Below, in pieces: positions 43,727 to 52,835 of a stretch of DNA of 64,000 nt. The DNA lies in NCBI RefSeq assembly GCF_004402015.1, contig NZ_SOPW01000006.1, positions 85,478-149,477 of the forward strand, read 5' to 3'. The position numbers and the translations under genes were made by a program. Position 1 is the first letter of the stretch; each line of letters opens with the position of its first letter. The notes beneath the pieces were generated by a model. That model was given only the letters and a program-made list of their open reading frames with translations. It did no database searches and had not been told where the DNA came from. The DNA is from Filobacillus milosensis (GTDB taxonomy: Bacteria; Bacillota; Bacilli; Bacillales; Alkalibacillaceae).

Positions 43727-44533
43727 TTATTTACTCCGTTCATAAAAAGCATCAATTGGTATAGCTAAGCCAACTTTTCCGTTTTCATCTGTTCGACGTG
43801 TGGCATAGACAACTCCAATAATCTTTCCATCATGATTAATAACAGGACTTCCACTATTCCCACTATAAACAGGCGCTTTCAGCATTAATACGTCACCTTC
43901 AATAGAGGATGATGACGTCCAGCCAATAACTTTCCCTTCATTCGCAATGCCGCTAAAGCGTAATGGGTTTCCTATAAAATAAAAATGTTCATTCTCTTCA
44001 AAACTAGTTTTCTCAGCTAATTCTAAATGAGGAAAGCCATCTCCCTCAACATCAAGAACAGCTAAATCAATATCAGGATATGTATGTTCAACCTCAGCAG
44101 AATATGGACCTTCTCCATCAAAATAAATCCATAGTCTTTCACGGTCATCAATGACATGATAATTGGTTAAAATGTGACCTTCTTCAGAAAATGAAAAACC
44201 TGTACCTTTACCTCCACCAGTATCAACTAATACAACTGACTTTTTATATTCCTTCACATCATCATTGAGCATAAGTTGAGCAGATGTTTTAACAAAATCA
44301 ATCGCTGCTAATGAAAATAAGTTTGGAAGAGCAGCCCAAATGTTTATAAGCATAAACAAGGCAATAAGCCAAAATACCCATTTAGGAAACGGGCGTTTTG
44401 GCTTATACTCACTTGTTTGTTTTTTTTCTCTTATTTCTTGTTTCTTTTCCTGCAAAATCTCATACATTTCTTCTTCATCTATATCTTCGTACAAATCTTC
44501 ATCAATTACATCAGGACGCTTCTCATCCGTCAT
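43727..44533 (-). CDS. membrane-anchored trypsin-like serine protease (HtrA-like)
   Basis: 268 aa from the ATG at 44533 (MTDEKRPDVIDEDLYEDIDE); the longer frame reaches into the bmrD gene and is discarded. An acidic cytoplasmic N-terminus is followed by one membrane segment (WVFWLIALFMLINIWAALP). The protease domain has His in ILTNYHVID, Asp in DIDLAVLDV and Ser in YSGNSGSPV. No PDZ domain is seen, so it differs from classic HtrA. Adjacent to sigI, it may serve envelope quality control; that is inference. Confidence 0.88.
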   Translation of the reverse strand: MTDEKRPDVIDEDLYEDIDEEEMYEILQEKKQEIREKKQTSEYKPKRPFPKWVFWLIALFMLINIWAALPNLFSLAAIDFVKTSAQLMLNDDVKEYKKSVVLVDTGGGKGTGFSFSEEGHILTNYHVIDDRERLWIYFDGEGPYSAEVEHTYPDIDLAVLDVEGDGFPHLELAEKTSFEENEHFYFIGNPLRFSGIANEGKVIGWTSSSSIEGDVLMLKAPVYSGNSGSPVINHDGKIIGVVYATRRTDENGKVGLAIPIDAFYERSK

Positions 44534-44549
44534 TTTCTTCACCCTCAAC

Positions 44550-46571
44550 TCAAGAGACATTAACTTTGTTACGACCAAGCTGCATTTCATACATCTTAAA
44601 ATATTCTCCACGGTCTTTCAAGAGACTTTCGTGGGTGCCCTTTTCTATCATTTTACCATGTTTTAAGACGAAAATTTGATCAGCTTGTTGAATTGTTGAT
44701 AAACGGTGTGCAATGACAAGAGTAGTTCGCCCTTGTTTTAATACTTGTAAAGCTTCTTGAATCATGCCTTCAGTTTCTGTATCAATATTAGCTGTTGCTT
44801 CATCTAAGATTAGAATTGCCGGGTCAAAAGCTAATGCACGAGCAAAGGATAATAACTGCCTTTGACCAGTTGAGAACTCATTTCCTTTTTCCTTAACCGG
44901 CTCATCATATTGATTTGGCAGCTTTTCAATAAACTTATCCGCTCCTACTGCTTTAAGAGCTTTAATCGCTTGTTCACAACTTATTGCAGGGTCGTTCATC
45001 GTGATATTCGAAATAATTGTTCCTGTAAAAATAAATGGATCTTGAAGAACAATACCGATATGCTGTCTGACCTGCTGTTTTGAAGCACTTTTAGTGTTCA
45101 CTCCGTCAATTAAAATGCGTCCATGTGAAGGGTCATAAAAGCGGAACAATAGATTCATGATTGTACTCTTTCCAGACCCGGTATGACCAACGAAAGCAGC
45201 AGTCTCACCAGGATTAACTTTAAAATTAATATGATTTAATACATAATCGTCATTCTCATAAGCAAACGAGACATCATCAAACATAACTTCACCATGATAG
45301 CGCTTAGTTGCTTCATGATTCACTTCTTCTCCGAGTTCATCCATGAGTTCGAACACACGACTACCAGACACTCGCGATTGCTCCAACTGAGCCAATTGAC
45401 TAACTATCTCATCAACAGGTTGGAACAAACGAGTAAGTAAATCAACTAGTGCGTAAAGTAAACCTGCTGAAGCTAATGTCGTGCCATCTAAAGCAGCTCC
45501 ACCAAAGTATAAAATAAAAATCACAAGACCTACATTTCTAAATACATCTACTAAGTTAAATGAAGTCCATGCCGTAAATGTATTCATTCTCGTTTGGTAA
45601 TCACGGTGCTTCTCATTTAATTCTTCAAACTCATTCGTCATCCGATCAGTCTGATCATAGGCTTGAATAATCGACATACCTTGAATTGATTCATTAATAT
45701 TTGCATTAATATTACTGTTGGTTTCTCGAATGACCTTATTATATTTACCACCGACTCTTTTATAGGTTCTCATCCAAATAAACATAATTGGAAGTAACAC
45801 TAAACAGATGGCTGCTAATTTCGGATCCAGAATAAATAAGGCAATGAATATACCTAATAAATAGATTGCTCCTGATGCAAATACCTCTAAAACCTTAACA
45901 TACAACTCACGAATCGCTTCAGTATCATTCGTCACTCTGGCAACGATTTTACCTGCAGGCTGATCAACAAAATATTTAATCGGCAAGCTTTGAATGTGTC
46001 CGAACACATCTCGTCGCATACGTTGAATGATGCGATTTGAAGCAAATTGTAATAAATACGTTTTGTAATATAGGAAGAATGAAGCGATTAAGATTAGCCC
46101 CATATATAAACCTAATAACCACATAATTGAGCTGACTTCATCTTCAAAGAAAACATAGACCTCGCTTACCGATAATTTCTCACCAGTGACCTCATAGGTT
46201 TCTTCTTGATATTGCAAGGTCAGATTATTACCAGACTCATTTTCTAAAGAAGCATTAAGTGGCACTTCACTTTCAATTAAATAAAAGGACAAACCATTTT
46301 GGTAAAGAGTAACTTTTTCATTCGAAGGATGATCAGTTCGATCTATTCGCTCATAATTCTGACCTTCAAAATTAATGCCTTCCGAGTCATCTGTAACCAC
46401 ATAATGATTAGCCACACCAACAATATGCTGGTCTATTAATTGTTTCGCAATAAATGGTCCAGATAACTCTAAAGCCACTGATACCATTAAACATAATAAA
46501 CCAATAAATATCGTTTTCTTAAATATCCAAGCGTACTGAAATAACCGCTTTTCTGTTGATTTTTTCTTCAT
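44550..46571 (-). CDS. bmrD: heterodimeric multidrug ABC exporter subunit BmrD
   Basis: 673 aa, the same length I recall for B. subtilis BmrD (YheH). The membrane domain contains an inserted outside region between TM1 and TM2 (residues about 45-135), characteristic of BmrD. NBD: Walker A GHTGSGKSTI, noncanonical C-loop FSTGQRQ instead of LSGGQ, catalytic Glu in AILILDEATANID. With BmrC (next gene, 1 bp apart) it forms an asymmetric exporter: this subunit carries the competent Walker B. Confidence 0.93.
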   Translation of the reverse strand: MKKKSTEKRLFQYAWIFKKTIFIGLLCLMVSVALELSGPFIAKQLIDQHIVGVANHYVVTDDSEGINFEGQNYERIDRTDHPSNEKVTLYQNGLSFYLIESEVPLNASLENESGNNLTLQYQEETYEVTGEKLSVSEVYVFFEDEVSSIMWLLGLYMGLILIASFFLYYKTYLLQFASNRIIQRMRRDVFGHIQSLPIKYFVDQPAGKIVARVTNDTEAIRELYVKVLEVFASGAIYLLGIFIALFILDPKLAAICLVLLPIMFIWMRTYKRVGGKYNKVIRETNSNINANINESIQGMSIIQAYDQTDRMTNEFEELNEKHRDYQTRMNTFTAWTSFNLVDVFRNVGLVIFILYFGGAALDGTTLASAGLLYALVDLLTRLFQPVDEIVSQLAQLEQSRVSGSRVFELMDELGEEVNHEATKRYHGEVMFDDVSFAYENDDYVLNHINFKVNPGETAAFVGHTGSGKSTIMNLLFRFYDPSHGRILIDGVNTKSASKQQVRQHIGIVLQDPFIFTGTIISNITMNDPAISCEQAIKALKAVGADKFIEKLPNQYDEPVKEKGNEFSTGQRQLLSFARALAFDPAILILDEATANIDTETEGMIQEALQVLKQGRTTLVIAHRLSTIQQADQIFVLKHGKMIEKGTHESLLKDRGEYFKMYEMQLGRNKVNVS

Positions 46572-46572
46572 A

Positions 46573-48315
46573 TTATTCCCCTCCTTCCATCTGTTGGATC
46601 ATGTATTGACTGTAATACCAGCCACGTCGTCTCATTAATTCTTCATGTGTACCGTGTTCCACAATCTGACCATCTTCTAATACAATGATTTGGTCAGCAT
46701 GTTTAACAGCTGATAAACGATGCGCGGCAATGAAAGTTGTTTTATTTGAACGTTCTCGCTTCAAGTGTTCAATAATCTTGGATTCTGTCTTTCCATCTAC
46801 TGCAGATAAAGAATCATCCAGAATTAATATTTCAGGATTTTTAATTAAAGCTCTTGCCAATGATACACGCTGCTTTTGACCTCCCGATAAGGTCACACCA
46901 CTTTCTCCAACAAGCGTATCGAGTCCATTAGGCAAATTATCGATGTCTTCCTTTAACGATGCTGTTTCTAGAATTCTATAGATTTCTTCATCTTGAGCAT
47001 CTATATTTCCAAATAATATATTCTCTCTTACTGTTTTAGAAAATAGGATATGATCCTGTGGAACATGCCCAATCCAGCTTCTCGTTTGTTCTAATGTAAG
47101 ATCTTGAATTGGGATTCCATCGATCAACAATTGACCCTGGTCAGCAGGTGCGTATTCACGTAATAACTGCCTAAACAAAGTGGTCTTTCCTGCACCGGTC
47201 ATTCCCACTACACCAATTGTTTCACCTCTTGTAACTTCAAGGTTAATTTCTTTTAAATCGTATAGATCTACAACGGGATATTTGAATGACAATTGGTCAA
47301 ATTGAACCTTCGAAGGTAATTCAAGTTGTTTCGGTGTTTTTGGATTCTTTACATCGGGTTGATGAGACAAAATTTCATCAATACGATCAAGTGAGGCATT
47401 CCCACGCTGCATGACATTGATTAGTTCACCAACCGCAAACATCGGCCAAATTAACATCCCTAGATAAACGTTAAAAGTAACCAATTTACCAATTGTAATA
47501 TCTCCTCGAATGACGAGGTATGATCCATAACCTAAACCTATCGTATACGCCAAGCCGACGAGTACTTTAATCGTAGGTTCAAATAATGCATCCAATTTAG
47601 CAACATCAATATTTTTCTGAAAAACTTCCTCCGTTTTATTAGCGAAACGCTTTTCATCTTGTTTCTCCTGAACAAATGCACGGATAACCCTTACACCTTG
47701 AATCGACTCAAGGGTATCGTTGTTCAATTCACTGAATGATGACTGAGCCTTCATGAACCGTTCGTGGATTGCACGGCCATATTTCTGCATGATGAACGCC
47801 ATAACTGGTAAAGGAATTAAAGCAGCTAGTGTCAACTTCCAATCGATTGTCACGAACATAATGCCAACAATGAAAGTCATGAATACCGTTGAATCAACTA
47901 GCGTTAAAATCCCAAATCCTGCCGTCATCATGATGGCTTTTAAGTCATTTGTCGCTCTAGCCATTAAGTCACCTGTACGGTAACGCCCAAAAAATGACGG
48001 GGTCATTTTCATAAAATGATCCATCAGTTTTGATCGCATTTTTCTTTCTAAAAGAATCGCTCTTCCAAAAAGGGTGTAATCCCAAAAGAAAGAGATCAGA
48101 TAACTTGCAATAATTAGTCCAATGAACAGGGCTAAATAGTTTGTAAATTTTTCTGCCGTTAAAGTATTCGCCTGAATGGCGTCAATCACTTTACCTAAAA
48201 TGGTCGGTGGAATAACTACTAAAATATTTACAATAATTAATGCTGTGATGGCCAGGGTGTATCGCACCCATTGCTCTTTAAAATACCATGATAATTTTCT
48301 AAAAACGCTAATCAT
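46573..48315 (-). CDS. bmrC: heterodimeric multidrug ABC exporter subunit BmrC
   Basis: 580 aa type IV ABC half-transporter with six membrane segments. NBD: Walker A GMTGAGKTTL, canonical C-loop LSGGQKQRVSLAR, and Walker B ILILDDSLSAVDG in which the catalytic Glu is Asp, the hallmark of the degenerate site in BmrC-type subunits. It is paired with BmrD one base downstream. A 33-codon leader ORF lies 36 nt upstream, as bmrB does in B. subtilis, where translation-dependent attenuation controls bmrCD. Confidence 0.93.
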   Translation of the reverse strand: MISVFRKLSWYFKEQWVRYTLAITALIIVNILVVIPPTILGKVIDAIQANTLTAEKFTNYLALFIGLIIASYLISFFWDYTLFGRAILLERKMRSKLMDHFMKMTPSFFGRYRTGDLMARATNDLKAIMMTAGFGILTLVDSTVFMTFIVGIMFVTIDWKLTLAALIPLPVMAFIMQKYGRAIHERFMKAQSSFSELNNDTLESIQGVRVIRAFVQEKQDEKRFANKTEEVFQKNIDVAKLDALFEPTIKVLVGLAYTIGLGYGSYLVIRGDITIGKLVTFNVYLGMLIWPMFAVGELINVMQRGNASLDRIDEILSHQPDVKNPKTPKQLELPSKVQFDQLSFKYPVVDLYDLKEINLEVTRGETIGVVGMTGAGKTTLFRQLLREYAPADQGQLLIDGIPIQDLTLEQTRSWIGHVPQDHILFSKTVRENILFGNIDAQDEEIYRILETASLKEDIDNLPNGLDTLVGESGVTLSGGQKQRVSLARALIKNPEILILDDSLSAVDGKTESKIIEHLKRERSNKTTFIAAHRLSAVKHADQIIVLEDGQIVEHGTHEELMRRRGWYYSQYMIQQMEGGE

Positions 48316-48351
48316 TTAAATTCCCCCTTCTCGTTGTCTTTGTGGAATAAG

Positions 48352-48453
48352 CTAACCGTCATCTAGCCGATCCCTCTCATCAAATAAATGAAATTCGATG
48401 TTTACTTTTTTGCGGATTCCATTTTTGAAATATTCGAATGAAATCTTAAACAT
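48352..48453 (-). CDS. short leader ORF before bmrC (bmrB-like position)
   Basis: 33 codons from ATG 48453, preceded by AAAAAAGGAG, reading MFKISFEYFKNGIRKKVNIE then a charged end (LFDERDRLDDG). It occupies the place of bmrB, the leader peptide that mediates ribosome-stalling attenuation of bmrCD in B. subtilis. I could not confirm sequence homology and see no clear terminator hairpin between its stop and bmrC, so the regulatory role is inference. Confidence 0.6.
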   Translation of the reverse strand: MFKISFEYFKNGIRKKVNIEFHLFDERDRLDDG

Positions 48454-48480
48454 AATACTCCAACTCCTTTTTTAGTCTTG

Positions 48481-48731
48481 GCTCTGTTGAAAAGTTAATG
48501 AACATTAAGTGCTTTTTAGAAATAGCACTGAGTTGTTGTATGGTGATGAGCGAAGGTGGCGACTCCTGCGGGAGCAGCACGAGTCTCGAGACCCCGCTTT
48601 GATGCGCCTGCGATTACTCGGCGCAAGGCAGCAATGAAGCTATTTCAATGTAGTAGCCTGGCTCGAGCCGTGCCCGCGGAAAGCGTCCACCGGAAGCGAT
48701 TCACCATAACAACAACGGACTTCAACAGAAC
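48481..48731. repeat. GC-rich dispersed repeat, copy 2, with terminal inverted repeats (MITE-like)
   Basis: About 250 bp in a gene-free stretch (48454-48863). Ends are related inverted repeats (GCTCTGTTGAA and TTCAACAGAAC) and GTTGTTGTATGGTGA (from 48532) mirrors TCACCATAACAACAAC near the right end, so the element can fold into one long hairpin. The core shares GCGAAGGTGGCGACTCCT, GCGCCTGCGATTACTCGGCG and GGAAAGCGTCCACCGG with 12171-12328. No transposase ORF. It separates the bmr leader from the small gene upstream; the rest of the gap holds the two terminators listed below. Confidence 0.8.
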
Positions 48732-48749
48732 ATAGAATTTATATATAAA

Positions 48750-48779
48750 AAGCACATTTGACCGGGGCCAAATGTGCTT
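48750..48779 (-). terminator. second of two tandem terminators
   Basis: 11-bp perfect stem (48750-48760 with 48769-48779), followed on the minus strand by TTTTATAT. It lies downstream of another terminator. Confidence 0.75.
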
Positions 48780-48793
48780 AATAACATAAAAAA

Positions 48794-48821
48794 CGCCACG
48801 ATCATTAATATAATCGTGGCG
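48794..48821 (-). terminator. first of two tandem terminators
   Basis: 9-bp perfect stem CGCCACGAT/ATCGTGGCG, followed on the minus strand by GTTTTTTATG, about 40 bp after the small ORF 48864-48968. Confidence 0.85.
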
Positions 48822-48863
48822 ATACTATACCTGTTTAACAATAAATTTAAAGATACTAAGACA

Positions 48864-48968
48864 TTATAAATATAAGTCTCTACAGGTAACTTTCGGTACG
48901 GCCACGAGATTTAAATTATTCATGATTAATTGTTGCTTTGCTTGTCGTACTAATTTTAAGTTTTTCAT
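48864..48968 (-). CDS. 34-aa small protein with a strong ribosome site
   Basis: ATG 48968 is preceded by AAAGGAGGT at ideal spacing. The peptide begins MKNLKLVRQAKQQLIMNNLN and ends VPKVTCRDLYL. It is basic, not hydrophobic, with one Cys near the C-terminus. I know no homologue. Two tandem terminators follow, showing this is a transcribed unit in its own right. Confidence 0.65.
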   Translation of the reverse strand: MKNLKLVRQAKQQLIMNNLNLVAVPKVTCRDLYL

Positions 48969-49076
48969 CTTTCGTGACCTCCTTTACCTATATTTTCTAA
49001 TTACTTAAAAGATTATATACTCTAATTTTTTAAAAAGCAACACTATTTTCAAAATTAATTAAATTAAATTAAAAAA

Positions 49077-50105
49077 TCAATAAAAGCCTAATGAAATGAT
49101 AACAAAAATAATTAAAGCAATAAGGGAAATGAAAAATATAGATACAAGCCTTGAAGCGCTAATCATCGACTCATCTTTCCACTTAACTGGTCTGACTCCG
49201 CTAATAAAGAAAATTATAACGGCACTTAAAACAATACATGTTATGTTTGTCATGACTAATAGTGATGAACCAAATGTGTCATCCCATAAGCCCTGACCAA
49301 TTGACATTCCAAATGTAATGACTGGTGGTAGTAGGGCAACAGCCACCATTACCCCAACAAGGTTACTCGATAACCTGTTCAATATAGACATTGCTCCTGC
49401 TGCTCCTGCTGCCAACGCAAGAAAAAAATCTGCTAAAGTCACTTCTGTACGTGAATTGTACTGAGAGGATTCTGTTATATTAAAAACAAAATAACCAAAA
49501 AATGCTGAAATCCCGACAATAATAAATACGCCCAGGAACAGAGTAAAAGCCGCTTTGCCCAAATGGGATAAATCGCCTAATACTGTCGCAAAGCCCATAG
49601 ATATAGCAGGACCAATTAAAGGGGCAATCGCCATCGCCCCTATGACAACCGCTGTATCATCCTTCATAAATCCAGCTGTTGCAACAATAGCTGAGAATAT
49701 GACAAGCAATGTGTAATTTAACGTTAACTTGCTTTTCTCTTCAATTGTATGCTTAAGCTCCTGGCGACTTGCACGTAAAAATTTCTGTTTATCTTCATCC
49801 TGCTCTTTCTGTTCCTCTTCCTTTTTCTCATCTTTCTCTTCTTCTTTTTCTATCGATTGGTGTGAAAAATAAGTATGAACAGGAAATAGTATCGTTTCAA
49901 AACCTTCTGATGATCGAGAAACTGTTTCCAAGTAATTCAGTACATCTTCAACATAGTCCGAAGATATAATCATCCTAATTAATATCCGCTCATCTTGAGA
50001 CTCTTCTTCCTTCCACGTTCCTTCACGGGAAAAACTTCGTAGTTTTTCAACGACAAAATGATAATTGTTCTTTGGAACGTATACTTCGACTAATTGTAAA
50101 CCCAT
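49077..50105 (-). CDS. DUF389 (TIGR00341) membrane protein
   Basis: 342 aa. A soluble N-terminal domain (GLQLVEVYVPKNNYHFVVEK) is joined by a Glu/Lys-rich linker to six hydrophobic segments. The family core is DDTAVVIGAMAIAPLIGPAI, LAAGAAGAMSILNRLSSNLV and GVMVAVALLPPVITFGMSIG. The transport substrate is unknown. It is divergent from the first ger operon. Confidence 0.9.
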   Translation of the reverse strand: MGLQLVEVYVPKNNYHFVVEKLRSFSREGTWKEEESQDERILIRMIISSDYVEDVLNYLETVSRSSEGFETILFPVHTYFSHQSIEKEEEKDEKKEEEQKEQDEDKQKFLRASRQELKHTIEEKSKLTLNYTLLVIFSAIVATAGFMKDDTAVVIGAMAIAPLIGPAISMGFATVLGDLSHLGKAAFTLFLGVFIIVGISAFFGYFVFNITESSQYNSRTEVTLADFFLALAAGAAGAMSILNRLSSNLVGVMVAVALLPPVITFGMSIGQGLWDDTFGSSLLVMTNITCIVLSAVIIFFISGVRPVKWKDESMISASRLVSIFFISLIALIIFVIISLGFY

Positions 50106-50147
50106 AGTGTTTCACCCACTAAAACAATTTGTTTAAACGTTAGTATT

Positions 50148-50177
50148 TACATATTTTCAATTAACAATCACATACTA
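50148..50177 (+). promoter_or_regulatory. sigma-G promoter of the first ger operon
   Basis: TACATA (50148-50153), a 17-bp spacer, then CATACTA (50171-50177), a full match to the sigma-G -10. Transcription would start shortly upstream of the GerA-type gene. Confidence 0.75.
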
Positions 50178-50204
50178 TGACTAAATATTTTTGAGGAGAT
50201 TATT

Positions 50205-51713
50205 ATGAAAAGAAAAGCAAAAAAGACATCCAAAAGCAGCTATTTTCCATGCACACTTGAACAACTAGAAAAAGATTTAAAAGATGGCTTTTTTAATTCA
50301 ACTCCTGACTTTTCTAAAAAGACGATTGAACAAAATGGCCAGCGCATTGGTGTATTCTTCATTCACTACATGGTGGAGAAGGATCAAATTTATAAATTTG
50401 TACTAGATAAAATTCAGTCTGAAAATATTCAATGGGACACTAAACTACTGGATAATGAAATTCCGATTAATAACGCAAAATTCAGAACTGAATGTGAGGA
50501 AATTGGTAAAGATATTTTAAGGGGATCAGTGTGTATTTACGTTGAGGGTGATTCAGATTGTATTACATACGGTTTTCCAAATATCCTTGAACGTACTCCT
50601 TCAAAAGCTGAGACCGAGTCTTTAGTTTTCGGACCAAAGATTGCTTTTACAGAGTCCTTAAGAAGCAACATGAATATCATTCATTGGCGAATGGATAACT
50701 CATCTCTTACTTCAGAAAAATTTATTATTGGTAATGAGATTCCTACAGAAGTTCGTTTAGTTTATCTAAAAGATTTAGCCAATGAAGAAAATGTTAATGA
50801 AATGAGGAAAAGGTTAAAAAACCTAGAAACTGATGATGTATTAGAGAGTTCGGTGTTAACGCAATATATAGAAGATAATTCTTATTCTATTTTTCCTCAA
50901 ATGTATGTCACAGAACTGCCAGATCGATTATGTTACGAGCTGAAAGAAGGAAAACTTAGTGTTTTAGTAGATAAAAGTCCAAGTGCAGTTATTGCACCAA
51001 TTAACTTCTTTAGTTTTTTTGAGTCAACCGAGGATTTATATACAAGGTGGAACATGGGATCCTTTATTCGATTAATGCGTTTAGTAGCCATGTTCTTATC
51101 AGTTACATTAACACCATTATATGTAGCTGCATTAACCTTTCATTATGAGATTGTTCCTACTGCACTCCTTGTGTCATTAGGACATTCAAGATCTCGAGTA
51201 CCGTTTCCACCTCTACTCGAAGCTCTTATCCTAGAGTTTTTAATCGAGCTTATTCGTGAGGCTGGAGCCAGACTGCCAACAAAAGTTGGTCAGACAATGG
51301 GTATCGTTGGTGGTATTGTAATCGGACAAGCAATTGTTCAAGCCGGTTTTACAAGTAATATTCTAATTATCATCGTTGCATTAAGTGCCTTAGCATCTTT
51401 TACAGTTCCAAGTTATTTAATGGGCTCAGCAATTCGTATCTTACGCTTTCCGTTGATTATTATGGCGGGTTTATGGGGCTTTTTAGGAATTTTCTTTAGT
51501 TTCTCTTTTCTTATCATTCATGTTCTAAAACAAAAGTCACTTAAACGTCCTTATTTCGCACCAATTTACCCATTTAGACCAAAGGATTTAGATAATTCGA
51601 TTGTACGTATACCTTTTCTAAAAAGTAATTATAGAGCATATTCTAACATGGCTAAAAAGACTAAAAGATTTAATGAACCTCCAAATACTAAAAAGAAAGA
51701 CATAGAAGAATAG
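50205..51713 (+). CDS. spore germination receptor subunit A (GerA family)
   Basis: 502 aa. A soluble N-terminal domain of about 240 residues (with GDSDCITYGFPNILERTPSK and FGPKIAFTESLRSNMNIIHW), then the GerA membrane domain: SVLVDKSPSAVIAPINFFSF, LTFHYEIVPTALLVSLGHSR, GARLPTKVGQTMGIVGGIVI. The protein is the A subunit of a nutrient germinant receptor of the inner spore membrane. First gene of an A-B-C operon; GAGGAG ribosome site. The recognised nutrient cannot be told. Confidence 0.94.
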   Translation: MKRKAKKTSKSSYFPCTLEQLEKDLKDGFFNSTPDFSKKTIEQNGQRIGVFFIHYMVEKDQIYKFVLDKIQSENIQWDTKLLDNEIPINNAKFRTECEEIGKDILRGSVCIYVEGDSDCITYGFPNILERTPSKAETESLVFGPKIAFTESLRSNMNIIHWRMDNSSLTSEKFIIGNEIPTEVRLVYLKDLANEENVNEMRKRLKNLETDDVLESSVLTQYIEDNSYSIFPQMYVTELPDRLCYELKEGKLSVLVDKSPSAVIAPINFFSFFESTEDLYTRWNMGSFIRLMRLVAMFLSVTLTPLYVAALTFHYEIVPTALLVSLGHSRSRVPFPPLLEALILEFLIELIREAGARLPTKVGQTMGIVGGIVIGQAIVQAGFTSNILIIIVALSALASFTVPSYLMGSAIRILRFPLIIMAGLWGFLGIFFSFSFLIIHVLKQKSLKRPYFAPIYPFRPKDLDNSIVRIPFLKSNYRAYSNMAKKTKRFNEPPNTKKKDIEE

Positions 51714-51725
51714 AGGCAAGTAATT

Positions 51726-52835
51726 ATGAAAAGTCTTTCTGTACCAAAAGATAACCAAATAAAAGCAGCTTATTTAATTATTGCCATTCATACTGTACAA
51801 GTCGGAGTCGGTATAGCTGGGTACCCTCGTTTAGTTTTTATGGATGCCAAACAGGACAGTTGGATTTCTATTATTATAACGGGATTGATCCTAAGTTTGG
51901 TTATTGCTTGTATGGTATTCATATTAAATACTTATAAAAACCAAGATCTGGCTGGGATTCTTTGTACTGCATTTGGAAATATCATAGGGAAATTTTTTAG
52001 TATGATTTTTGTAGTATATTTTCTAGTTTTATTTTTAAGTGTAATTATCAACTACGTTGAATTTGTACAAGTATTTATCTTTCCAAAAATGGCTTCTTGG
52101 TTTATAGGGCTTCTACTATTAATTTTGGTTTGGTATGCAGTATATGGTGGGATAAGAGTGGCAGTAGGTGCAAGTATTGTTTTCTTTTTATCAAGTATTT
52201 GGATGGTTGGTTTATTAAGTAAACCCATTTCATTAATTGAAGTGAGGAATTATCTTCCTATTTTTTCTACACCTTGGAAAGATGTATTAAAAGGAGTGTT
52301 GATTTCTTCCTATACATTTCTTGGGTTTGAACTTTTATGGGTTATCTATCCTTTTATTTATGACAAGAAAAATGTCGCTAAATATAGTCAATTTTCGATA
52401 TTAATTACAGTTGTAATGTACTTATTTATTACTATGGTTGCCATTGGTTATTTTAGTCCCAAACAATTAGAACAAAAAGTATGGCCACTATTAACCATGT
52501 TCAAAGTGATTTCTTTCCCTATGTTTGAGCGATTTGATATTTTAGCAGTCGCTCTTTGGATTATTGTAATTCTACCTAATTTAATTTTGCTTGCATGGAT
52601 GTTTTCTTTTACGTGTAAACGTGCTCATGGATGGAAACAAAAGCATTGCTTAGTTGGTCTAGTCATATTTTCATTAGGATTTATCGCAATATTTGACGAC
52701 CGAGAGTTGATTAATAAATTCACAGATTATACTGGTCAAATTGGTCTAGTATTAGGCTGGGCGTTTCCTTTTATACTTCTTCCATTTGCCATAAAACATC
52801 GAATGAAAGGGAAGAAAAAAAATGCAAAAAATTAA
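51726..52835 (+). CDS. spore germination receptor subunit B (GerB permease family)
   Basis: 369 aa with about ten membrane segments and the endospore germination permease start NQIKAAYLIIAIHTVQVGVG followed by GYPRLVFMDAKQDSWISI. This APC-superfamily protein binds the germinant. It is 12 bp after the A subunit and overlaps the C subunit gene by 14 bp. Confidence 0.94.
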   Translation: MKSLSVPKDNQIKAAYLIIAIHTVQVGVGIAGYPRLVFMDAKQDSWISIIITGLILSLVIACMVFILNTYKNQDLAGILCTAFGNIIGKFFSMIFVVYFLVLFLSVIINYVEFVQVFIFPKMASWFIGLLLLILVWYAVYGGIRVAVGASIVFFLSSIWMVGLLSKPISLIEVRNYLPIFSTPWKDVLKGVLISSYTFLGFELLWVIYPFIYDKKNVAKYSQFSILITVVMYLFITMVAIGYFSPKQLEQKVWPLLTMFKVISFPMFERFDILAVALWIIVILPNLILLAWMFSFTCKRAHGWKQKHCLVGLVIFSLGFIAIFDDRELINKFTDYTGQIGLVLGWAFPFILLPFAIKHRMKGKKKNAKN

